Below, one piece after another: positions 15,854 to 23,239 of a stretch of 24,734 nucleotides of DNA. The stretch comes from JAAUTS01 sp038250235 (GTDB lineage: Bacteria; Verrucomicrobiota; Verrucomicrobiia; Methylacidiphilales; JAAUTS01). Where the stretch lies: contig JBBSCO010000046.1 in the NCBI GenBank assembly GCA_038250235.1, positions 1 to 24,734 of the forward strand, read 5' to 3'. How positions within the stretch are numbered: the first letter of the stretch is position 1; every line of letters begins with the position of its first letter. The notes under the pieces are model-generated. The model was not told where the DNA came from and made no database searches. It was given only the letters and a program-made list of their open reading frames with translations. The translations under genes and the position numbers were made by a program.

Positions 15854-18024
15854 GAACGGACTCCTGTTTGTTTCAATAATCCCCGTAACGTTTCGTAGTT
15901 GTTCACCCTGACATGGACAAACCCGTCAATGCCGGATTCTTTATAGACGGTTTCCTGTTCTCCCGGTGCTCCCGCCAACAAAACTGTTCTTGTCCCGTCC
16001 AACTCCTTGATTTTCCGTGCCGCATCCCCGGCAGACTGGAGATACGTCTCATCGGTCGAACACAACACCACCACCCGCGATTCCGATACTTTTACCGCCT
16101 CTACTATTTCGTCCACCGAGACAAAGTCCCTCGCGCCTTGCACATCGAAACCTCCCACCATGAAAAAGTTGGAACACCAGTCAGCCCTCGCCCGATAGGT
16201 CCGCGATGGACCGATATTGGCCTGAAGAATGGAGGGCCGTTTGCCGGTCGTAGCCTGATGACTCCAACAGGCATCGCGCAGATCTTCATAGGGAGTTGAG
16301 GCTCGGCGGGCTGGCATCGCCTGAATTTCCGGGCGAAGTGTGCCCGTATCCTTGCTGCGAAGAGCCTGCACCAGTTCCCCCAGACTCGCGCCGGCCTGGG
16401 CAGCACTAATTGACACTTCCATCGAGATCACTCCGGCCGAAGCCGCCAGTGTGGCCAGACTTTCCATGACCTGTAGATCGGTCTCGTCCGTCGCCGAGGT
16501 TCGGTAGCTGCTGATCTGGGATGAACGTTTGGCCAGAATCTGCGCATAGTCCGGCAGAACGGCCTTTTGCGGTTCTTCCTTGGGATTGGGATAATTGTTG
16601 ATGCCGACCTGTACCTCACGCCGCTCGCCGAGAGATTTCACCCGTTTGGCCGCCACCGCTTCGATCTGCTGTTGAACCCAGCCTGATTGCAGGGCTGCCA
16701 GCATCCCGCCTTCTTTCTCCGTGTCCTGGAACAAGGCCCAGGCTTTTTGCACCAATTGGGATGTCAGGGTTTCCACAAACCATGATCCACCCGCCGGGTC
16801 GATGACCCGTGTCAGATCGCATTCTTCCTGCAGAATGGTGTGGGTATTGCGGGCAATACGTCTCGAAAACCCATCCGGCACCCGGAAACCTTCATCGAAG
16901 GGGCCGACATGCATACTTTGAACACCTCCCAAGGCGGCAGAGAAAGCTTCGGTCGTGGTTCTCAGCATGTTGACATACGGATCGATACGGGTTTTATTCC
17001 ATATGGATGTCCGCGCATGCTGGATCATTCCGCGCCTGTTTTCGGGAACATCAAAGGCTTCCAGCACACGGCTCCAGAGGAGGCGGGCCGCACGGAACTT
17101 GGCCACTTCGGGAAAAAACTGCGAACCGATGCCAAACGAAAACCGCATCCGGGGAGCCATATCTTCCGGCTTCAGTCCCCGGTCATCCATGGCACGGACA
17201 TACTCGACCCCGGTGGCCAGGGCAAAGGCCAGTTCCTGAACCGCATTGCCCCCACGGTCATGCACATAGTTTGTTTGCACCGAGACCGTCTGCAGCGGAA
17301 TTTCCCATTCTTTCACAAATCCGCTCAACTGTGCCATTTCAGAGTAAGCCTGTTCAATCGAGTGGGGCAACTTTCCCTGCCGGGCCAGAACTCCGAGAGG
17401 ATCCATCTCCACCCCGCCACGAAGGGATTGCAGGAAAAGGCCCTGTTTACGGGCCAGCGCAAACCAAAGCGCCATGACGGGAAGCGCGGAACTCCCGGCC
17501 TGGAAATAAACCGGAACCGCCGAGGCATCCACCTTGCGGAAAGCTCTCTCAAAGTCCTGTAGCATTGAGAGAGAAACCCCACAGGCCCCGACCTCCCCCG
17601 CCTTGGCGGAATCCGGATCAAGCCCGTTCGCCGTGGCCAGATCGACCAGCACATTAAGTTCCGTTTGTCCCTGCATCAGTTCGTGCAAAGCAACCACATT
17701 AAATTCTTCAGGAGTACTACAGGGTAATTCCTGGGAAACGAGCCAGGGTTGATTGACGTAGCCGCTGACATTGGACGCCCTGATGTGCGTGGAGAAGCCC
17801 GGAAAATCTTTGAGATGCGGAAGTCCAGCGACATCGCTTGCGTTGTAAATCGGCTGGAGTGTGATGCCTTCGTAGGTCGTTGAAAGTAATTTTTTTTCGA
17901 AGGGTGCCCCCTTAAGCAGCGCTTCCGCCGCTCTTTTCCAGGCCTCGTAGGTGGCTGGTTTAAACTCCGACAAAAGGGCCTTGCTTTTCGACCCTGCCAA
18001 GGGAGAACCAGAAGAATCTTTCAT
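15850..18024 (-). CDS. mutA: Methylmalonyl-CoA mutase, small non-catalytic subunit
   Basis: A 724-residue partner of MutB. It shares the barrel plan (GFSTHIRASN, QTNYVHDRGGNAVQELAFAL, WNKTRIDPYVNMLRTT, RIARNTHTILQEECDLTRVIDPAGGSWFVE), but the catalytic YAGFST region is changed. The C-terminal B12-like domain has no DxHxxG motif: the equivalent stretch reads QANIGPSRTYRARADW. It therefore cannot ligate cobalamin by histidine and is a structural subunit. Most MutA proteins are around 615-640 residues, so this one is long, with a rather complete degenerate B12 domain. The ATG lies at the edge of a 156-base AT-rich divergent spacer; the ribosome site is weak. It is the first gene of mutA-mutB-meaB. 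Confidence 0.92.
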   Translation of the reverse strand: MKDSSGSPLAGSKSKALLSEFKPATYEAWKRAAEALLKGAPFEKKLLSTTYEGITLQPIYNASDVAGLPHLKDFPGFSTHIRASNVSGYVNQPWLVSQELPCSTPEEFNVVALHELMQGQTELNVLVDLATANGLDPDSAKAGEVGACGVSLSMLQDFERAFRKVDASAVPVYFQAGSSALPVMALWFALARKQGLFLQSLRGGVEMDPLGVLARQGKLPHSIEQAYSEMAQLSGFVKEWEIPLQTVSVQTNYVHDRGGNAVQELAFALATGVEYVRAMDDRGLKPEDMAPRMRFSFGIGSQFFPEVAKFRAARLLWSRVLEAFDVPENRRGMIQHARTSIWNKTRIDPYVNMLRTTTEAFSAALGGVQSMHVGPFDEGFRVPDGFSRRIARNTHTILQEECDLTRVIDPAGGSWFVETLTSQLVQKAWALFQDTEKEGGMLAALQSGWVQQQIEAVAAKRVKSLGERREVQVGINNYPNPKEEPQKAVLPDYAQILAKRSSQISSYRTSATDETDLQVMESLATLAASAGVISMEVSISAAQAGASLGELVQALRSKDTGTLRPEIQAMPARRASTPYEDLRDACWSHQATTGKRPSILQANIGPSRTYRARADWCSNFFMVGGFDVQGARDFVSVDEIVEAVKVSESRVVVLCSTDETYLQSAGDAARKIKELDGTRTVLLAGAPGEQETVYKESGIDGFVHVRVNNYETLRGLLKQTGVRS

Positions 18025-18180
18025 AAAAAAGACTTTATAGTATTAGCTAAACTAAATCAACAAGATAATAAATAAGTAGTAATACTTATACTATTAAAGA
18101 GGACTCTTTTAGTAAAAAACCAACAACAACGAAATAAAACTCGTGTTCGGCCATCAGTCTTTTAAAACTGCATTAATCGT
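18025..18180. promoter_or_regulatory. Divergent AT-rich regulatory region between mutA and the PAS gene
   Basis: The 156-base spacer is strikingly AT-rich beside its neighbours. Leftward, TTGTTG followed 18 bases later by TATAAA just before mutA is a possible promoter. Palindromes include AAGTA-GTAA-TACTT (18074-18087), the overlapping TAGTA-N7-TACTA (18077-18093) and AAAGAG-GA-CTCTTT (18096-18109). These look like operator sites, though AT-rich DNA yields such palindromes easily. No cobalamin-riboswitch core is seen. Confidence 0.4.
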
Positions 18181-18636
18181 ATGAGCCCCGTTTTAACCAG
18201 TCTCTGCCGCATCATGGCGCCTGCTTCTTACGGGGTGGTCGTTTGCGATACCGAGGGGAAAATCCTTTGGGTCAACAATTTCTTCACTGAAATGTGCGGT
18301 TATGATTTACAGGAAATCGAGGGAAGAAAGCCGGGATCCTTTCTCCATGGGGTCGCCACTGATCCGGCTGATGTCACACGTTTACGCCAAGCCGTCCAGC
18401 GTCGCGAGTCCTGCCAAACCCGGATCCGGAACTATCATAAAAACGGGAAGTCTTACTGGGCCAGTATTGATCTGCATTTTGTCTCCGACCTGCCAGACAC
18501 AGCGGATTTTTTCTTGGCTGTGGAGCACGACATTACGGACGCTTTGGCTATGGAAAATAAACTCAAGGACGAAGTCCTCGACCTGTATAACTGCATCCTG
18601 AGCATGGCCGATAAGCCTTTAATATCCAGAATTTAG
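18181..18636 (+). CDS. Stand-alone PAS-domain sensor protein
   Basis: A 151-residue cytoplasmic protein consisting almost only of one PAS domain (about 14-120) and a short helical tail. The core shows GVVVCDTEGKILWVNNFFTEM, the FLHG...TDPADV segment and YHKNGKSYWASIDLHFV, ending in the usual VEHDITD. It resembles the LOV/PAS subgroup, but where LOV photoreceptors have the flavin-binding cysteine (NCRFLQ) it reads KPGSFLHG, so it should not be a classical blue-light LOV sensor. No kinase, HTH or GGDEF output domain is attached, and the protein is not visibly truncated at the stop. It is divergent from mutA across 156 bases. A partner-binding or redox/flavin sensor acting on the propionate genes is speculation. 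Confidence 0.75.
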   Translation: MSPVLTSLCRIMAPASYGVVVCDTEGKILWVNNFFTEMCGYDLQEIEGRKPGSFLHGVATDPADVTRLRQAVQRRESCQTRIRNYHKNGKSYWASIDLHFVSDLPDTADFFLAVEHDITDALAMENKLKDEVLDLYNCILSMADKPLISRI

Positions 18637-18702
18637 GGATCCGCTCTTGGTTTCCATCCATGCTTTTCCGGGCAATCCGTGGCTTAATGATTTTTTAGGA
18701 TC

Positions 18703-20196
18703 TCAAAAATACTCCGCCCAGTTCACCCCCTGCATACTTCCTGTTTTCAGGAACTGTTGATGCATGGCATAGGCGGCGCTGAGCGTATGCGGGGTGTGCC
18801 CGTCTTTGATTTCTTCGAAGTATCCCATGAGCTCTTCACGATAGTCCGGATGGGCGCACTGTTTCACGATGTGGCGGGCCCTCTCACTAGGAGTTTTTCC
18901 CCGAAGATCCGCAATGCCCTGTTCCGTAATGATGACCTGCACGGAATGCTCGCTGTGATCCATGTGACTGACCACCGGCACAATCGTGCTGATCTTTCCT
19001 CCCTTGGTCAGGGACGGGCAGGTGAAAATGGAAATGTAACCGTTCCGGGTGAAATCCCCGGAACCGCCAATCCCGTTCATCAGACTCTTTCCCATCACAT
19101 GGGTGGAATTCACGTTGCCGAAAAGATCCACTTCCAGAGCCGTGTTGATCGTGATGATGCCCAGACGCCGGACCAGTTCGGGGTTGTTGGTGATTTCCTG
19201 GGGGCGAAGAAGAAGCCGGGAGCGAAAAAAATCCAGATTGGAGTAGATGGACTTCAAGACATCGGGACTGACGGTGATGGAGGTTCCCGTGGCAAATTTG
19301 ACTTTCCCGCTGAGGATGAGCGAGATGACTGAATCCTGAATAACCTCGGTAAACATTTCGAAGGTTGGAATCTCCGGATTTCGTCCCAAAGCACCCAAGA
19401 CGGCATTGGCGATGTTGCCCACCCCCGACTGGATCGGCAGAAACTCATAGGGGATGCGTCCCAAACGGCTTTCTTCAACAATGAAACGCGCCACGTTTTC
19501 GCCGATCTTGTCCGTCACCACATCCGCTGGAACAAATCCCGAAGATTCATCTGCGAGGTTGGTTTTCACCACCCCGACGATTTTGGCCGGGTCCACCTTG
19601 ACCACTTCGCTCCCAATGCGGTCCGAAACACGGCAGATCGGAATGGGTAGACGATGCGGGGGGTTGAGGGGCTCGTAGATATCATGGAAACCCCGGAGCG
19701 TTGCCGGATGGTAGTCATTCAATTCGATCAGGATTTTATCCGCCGCCTGGCAGAAAGTCGGCGAGGCACCGACCGAGGTGCTCAGGATAATTTCCCCGGC
19801 GTCATTGAGATCGCAGGCCTCCACCACGGCCCAGTCCATCTTCCCCAAAAATCCGAAGCGGATGGACTGGGCCAGGGTGGATAGGTGCATGTCAAAAAAA
19901 CGGGTGCGTCCCTCGTTGATGCTTTTCCGTAGATCTTTATTGGATTGATAGGGAGTCCTCCAGGAAATGGCTTCCGCCTGGGACAATGCCCCGTCCAGGG
20001 AGGGTCCCGTCGATGCGCCCGTTACAACCCCCACCTGGAAAGGTCTTCCCTCCGCATGCAGAAGCTCTGCCCTTGCCGCCAGCGCTTTCGGGATTGCCTT
20101 GGCCGCGCCGGCCGGGGTGAAACCGCTGAATCCAATGGTGTCCTGATCGCGGATAAGGGAGGCCGCTTCTTCGGCTGTCAACTGGGGGTATCTCAT
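18703..20196 (-). CDS. Succinate (propionyl/acetyl-CoA:succinate) CoA-transferase
   Basis: A 497-residue class I CoA-transferase of the acetyl-CoA hydrolase/Cat1/ScpC/AarC type. It transfers CoA between an acyl-CoA and succinate through a glutamyl-CoA intermediate. The probable catalytic Glu284 is in FTEVIQDS, preceded by the glycine loop IQSGVGNIANAV (255-266). Other family stretches are GFSGFTPAGAAKAIP near the N-terminus and GIGGSGDFTRNGYISIF. In this neighbourhood propionyl-CoA + succinate to propionate + succinyl-CoA is the natural reaction, closing the propionate cycle without ATP. Acetyl-CoA:succinate transfer cannot be excluded from sequence. It lies 43 bases downstream of the 5S-like gene on the same strand, likely co-transcribed. 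Confidence 0.9.
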   Translation of the reverse strand: MRYPQLTAEEAASLIRDQDTIGFSGFTPAGAAKAIPKALAARAELLHAEGRPFQVGVVTGASTGPSLDGALSQAEAISWRTPYQSNKDLRKSINEGRTRFFDMHLSTLAQSIRFGFLGKMDWAVVEACDLNDAGEIILSTSVGASPTFCQAADKILIELNDYHPATLRGFHDIYEPLNPPHRLPIPICRVSDRIGSEVVKVDPAKIVGVVKTNLADESSGFVPADVVTDKIGENVARFIVEESRLGRIPYEFLPIQSGVGNIANAVLGALGRNPEIPTFEMFTEVIQDSVISLILSGKVKFATGTSITVSPDVLKSIYSNLDFFRSRLLLRPQEITNNPELVRRLGIITINTALEVDLFGNVNSTHVMGKSLMNGIGGSGDFTRNGYISIFTCPSLTKGGKISTIVPVVSHMDHSEHSVQVIITEQGIADLRGKTPSERARHIVKQCAHPDYREELMGYFEEIKDGHTPHTLSAAYAMHQQFLKTGSMQGVNWAEYF

Positions 20197-20239
20197 AGTG
20201 TTAGGTGTTGTTGTTTAAAGGGTTTCTCCGTCCGGGCCT

Positions 20240-21721
20240 TCAGGCCATCTCCTCCACCAGGGCTTCCACCGGGCGATTGTTCACCTGGAGACGATAGTTA
20301 CAGGCTGCGGACTTTCGCAAGGGAATGACTGCGTGAACAGAAAAACTGTTTACGGCGGGGACTGCGGTGGGCGCCTGGACCGGTTTGAGCAACTGCGTCA
20401 GTTCCTGGGGAAACATGGCATAAAGAACCGCATTTTCGTCCGAAACAGGAAGTCCTTTTTCTGCCAATTTTGCGCGCAGCTCTGTCATGCCCGGTTTCAA
20501 AGAATCCGCAGGGCGGCCGGTGACCGGGAACTCCTTGCTTTTTTTGAGCGTATCCTTCAACAGTTGGGCATCAACCGCACCGGGAGTCTTTCCATATTTG
20601 CCAAGAAGGATATCCGTGACCGGCTGCGAAATCATTTTCCAGCGTCCGAACTTCACGTTCATCATGGCCTGGGTTCCCACAATCTGGGAGGTCGGTGTCA
20701 CCAACGGAATCCAACCCAATGCCTCGCGCACGACCGGAATCTCTTTCAGCACCTCCGGCAATCGATCCGCCATGCCCTGCTCTTTCAATTGGTTGCGGAA
20801 GTTGCTTAACATCCCGCCCGGAACCTGATAGGTCAGCGTGTCACTGTCCACCCGCTCATTGGCCGGACTGGTGAAGGCCCCCAGCTCCGCATAGATCTTT
20901 TCAAAGTCGCAACGGAGTTCATACAAAAGACCCCGGTCAAACTGGGGACAGCGGGGGTGATCTTTGAGAAGTTCCAACATGCGCAGGGTATCCGGTTGGG
21001 AGGTTCCGTTGGCAAAGGGAGCGATGGAAGTCTCGATCGTGTCCACGCCCGCATCGATGGCCGCACAGTAACTGGAAGCCGCCAGTCCCGCCGTGTCATG
21101 ACTGTGCAGCACCAACGGAATTTTGACTTCTTTCTTCAAACGCCTCACCAATTCCGCCGCAACCTGCGGACGAAGGATCCCCGCCATATCCTTGATGCCG
21201 ATCGAGTGGCAACCCATCGACTCCAGGTCTTTGCCCATACGCACAAAACTCTCCATCGTATGGACCGGACTCAGGGTGTAGCAGATTTCGCCACGCGCAT
21301 GTTTTCCCAGTTTCACTACGGTCCGGATGCTGGTTTCCAAATTACGGAGGTCATTGAGGGCATCAAAGATGCGGAACACATCCATCCCCGCCTCGGCCGA
21401 ACAACGGATAAAGGCTTCGACCACGTCATCGGGGAAGCTGGTGTATTGAACGATGTTCTGGCCGCGCAACAGCATGATATGCGGGGTCAACGGCGCAGCA
21501 CTCTTCAAAGCGCGCAGGCGGTCAAAAGGATTTTCCGAGAGATAACGGAGGCAGGAATCAATGACCGCCCCTCCCCAGGTTTCCAATCCGGCGAACTCCA
21601 TACCGTCAAGGATCGGTGCGGACGGAAGCATCTGCCGGGTCGTCATACGCGTTGCCGCCAGGGATTGGTGCCCGTCCCGCAGGACGGTGTTATTAAATCG
21701 GACAATTTCTTGGCTTTTCAT
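20240..21721 (-). CDS. Biotin-dependent carboxyltransferase, 5S transcarboxylase / OadA / PycB type without biotinyl domain
   Basis: A 493-residue TIM-barrel carboxyltransferase acting on pyruvate/oxaloacetate. The metal site is visible: Asp16 in VLRDGHQS, the lysine that is carbamylated in the family (Lys177 in GIKDMAG), and His206/His208 in LHSHDTAG. After the barrel comes the conserved PYC_OADA domain (DSDTLTYQVPGGMLSNFRNQL onward). The C-terminus stops at a fragment that looks like the beginning of a biotinyl domain (YRLQVNNRPVEALVEEMA), with no MKM motif. This length matches the free 5S subunit of Propionibacterium transcarboxylase. It would need a separate carrier, and the only one nearby is the mmdC product. 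It could alternatively serve as a pyruvate carboxylase B subunit with partners elsewhere. Confidence 0.9.
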   Translation of the reverse strand: MKSQEIVRFNNTVLRDGHQSLAATRMTTRQMLPSAPILDGMEFAGLETWGGAVIDSCLRYLSENPFDRLRALKSAAPLTPHIMLLRGQNIVQYTSFPDDVVEAFIRCSAEAGMDVFRIFDALNDLRNLETSIRTVVKLGKHARGEICYTLSPVHTMESFVRMGKDLESMGCHSIGIKDMAGILRPQVAAELVRRLKKEVKIPLVLHSHDTAGLAASSYCAAIDAGVDTIETSIAPFANGTSQPDTLRMLELLKDHPRCPQFDRGLLYELRCDFEKIYAELGAFTSPANERVDSDTLTYQVPGGMLSNFRNQLKEQGMADRLPEVLKEIPVVREALGWIPLVTPTSQIVGTQAMMNVKFGRWKMISQPVTDILLGKYGKTPGAVDAQLLKDTLKKSKEFPVTGRPADSLKPGMTELRAKLAEKGLPVSDENAVLYAMFPQELTQLLKPVQAPTAVPAVNSFSVHAVIPLRKSAACNYRLQVNNRPVEALVEEMA

Positions 21722-21767
21722 AAAACAAACCTTTTTCTTATTGCAAGAACAAGGGGCATTTCCTATT

Positions 21768-21796
21768 AGATTAGATAATAATCTATTTTATGTCAA
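21768..21796 (-). promoter_or_regulatory. Promoter with operator-like palindrome upstream of the 5S-like gene
   Basis: On the minus strand a perfect TTGACA (21796-21791) is followed after 17 bases by a weak -10, TAATCT (21773-21768). Between them sits the palindrome TAGAT-N4-ATCTA (21772-21785), placed where a repressor would block polymerase. A purine-rich AAAAAGG precedes the ATG at 21721. It is the best-formed promoter in the window. Confidence 0.5.
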
Positions 21797-21920
21797 ATTA
21801 GATATTGTTATTTTTCAAAGTCCTCCCATCGTTTGGCTACAAGTGGCCAGGCGGCAACTTTCTTCAGCACCTGTCTAATGTCCGCTTTTCCCAGCCCGCT
21901 CCAAGGATTTCGACCCACCT

Positions 21921-22256
21921 ATGAAAATCTTCCAGTTCCCCCCCCTGGTAGCAATGGAGCCCGGCCCTTCCGATCCAAGTCCCTGGTTCATCCTTACCTT
22001 CGTCCTTCTTCTTCTGGGCATTTCTCTCGGACTCTTCCTTAAGCGACAGTGGTGGGAAAATCATTATCCCAAGGTGGCCATCGGCCTCGGGCTCATCGTC
22101 GTCGCCTATTACTTCCTAAGCCTTGGAAATAGTCACCGCCCCAAAGAAACGCTGACCAACTACATCAGCTTCATCTGCCTGATCGGGTCGTTGTTTGTTG
22201 TCTCCGGAGGTATCCACATCCGGCTTACTAATAGATCCGCCCCTGGTTCCGGATGA
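21921..22256 (+). pseudogene. Truncated N-terminus of a Na+/H+ antiporter-like membrane protein
   Basis: The reading frame gives 111 residues. Three hydrophobic stretches are visible (about 22-40, 51-67 and 80-97). The sequence LLLGISLGLFLKRQWWENHY, then KVAIGLGLIVVAYYF and TNYISFICLIGSLFVVSGGI, resembles the N-terminus of large (over 400-residue) NhaD/citrate-transporter-like sodium:proton antiporters found in PVC bacteria. After the SGGIHIRL block the resemblance ends in RSAPGSG and a stop at 22254-22256, where many more helices would be expected. No continuation was found before the opposing response regulator, which ends 22 bases later. ATG 21954 is an alternative start. The family call comes from recall; it could instead be an intact small membrane protein. 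Confidence 0.55.
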
Positions 22257-22278
22257 ACAAATACCGCATCACGGTCAT

Positions 22279-22968
22279 TCAGACCGGAATCATCTCATCG
22301 CAACGACGGCAATACTCCAGTAGCAACCCCTCCAGAGCTACCCTCACATTCTGCGGATAGCCATGGTTTCCCTTGTACAGTTTAATCATCGGATTACGCA
22401 TTTTCAAAATCGTAAAAAGTGCCTCTTCCCCCATCGCTCCCGAAGCCCTCGCAAACTTTAATTCCCCTTTATCAAAACATAGCTCCCCGCAGACATCCCC
22501 CTCGGTCAACTCCATTCGGCAGGTCCGGTTCTCCAGATGCACCACCTGCAGCATGCTGATAGGCTGAAATCCCTGGGCAAAACTTTCTGGCTGGCAGTTC
22601 AACATGGCATCCATGGTATCGAACAACTCCCCCATCATAAAAGGCTTGGCCAGCATACGCAGGGACGTGAACCGCTTCGCCACGATCCGCACCTCTTCCA
22701 ACAGGCCCATGGCCGACATGGCGATCACCGGTGTCTTGGGATTCTGTGCCAGGGTTTCCATGATGACCTCCAACCCCCCGTATTTCGGCATGCGCAGATC
22801 CGTGATAACCATTTCGGGACTATATTCCTGTAGCCATTGCAGCGCCTGCAATCCGTCTGTCACCCCGCTCACCTCATACTGGGGATAGGCATGGGAGATA
22901 CTCCTGACCAGACAGTCGGTCGTTTCCTCCTGATCGTCCACAACGAGAATTTTGTTCTGTGTATCCAA
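22279..22968 (-). CDS. Response regulator with C-terminal DUF4388 (PATAN-like) domain
   Basis: The receiver domain (about residues 5-120) has the acidic pair in ILVVDDQEE, the phospho-acceptor Asp57 in VITDLRMP and Lys108 in LAKPF, so it should be phosphorylatable. The C-terminal half begins QPISMLQVVHLENRTCRMEL and continues ELCFDKGELKFARASGAMGEEALFTIL, the pattern of DUF4388/PATAN domains that accompany receivers in many gliding or surface-living bacteria. There is no DNA-binding domain. The start chosen is TTG at 22968 (229 residues), with GGAGG eight bases upstream. An in-frame GTG at 22983 would add five residues but has no ribosome site. No histidine kinase is next to it. Confidence 0.85.
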   Translation of the reverse strand: MDTQNKILVVDDQEETTDCLVRSISHAYPQYEVSGVTDGLQALQWLQEYSPEMVITDLRMPKYGGLEVIMETLAQNPKTPVIAMSAMGLLEEVRIVAKRFTSLRMLAKPFMMGELFDTMDAMLNCQPESFAQGFQPISMLQVVHLENRTCRMELTEGDVCGELCFDKGELKFARASGAMGEEALFTILKMRNPMIKLYKGNHGYPQNVRVALEGLLLEYCRRCDEMIPV

Positions 22969-23239
22969 AACGGCACCCTCCACTAGAACATCAATCTATC
23001 ACCCCCTTCATGATCAGACAGACCTAACCGGCAGCTTATTCACAATCCCCCGAAACCCGCTATCCATTCATGTTCTTGTTGATCCTGTAACCTAAGAAGC
23101 TGTGAAAAAAGATCGAGACCCTCCCAACCAGGCTGGAAAAATGTTTCAAAAACTCCGGAAACTGCTTCACTTCCCCCAACCCCGTAAATAATCACCTCTT
23201 TTTTGCATCCAAAGGCAGCCCCCCTACGTTCTATCCCAC

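Noticed and set aside
18025..18180. Cobalamin riboswitch before the B12-dependent mutase genes
   Set aside because: The spacer is short and AT-rich and lacks the conserved B12-box core and the multi-stem structure.
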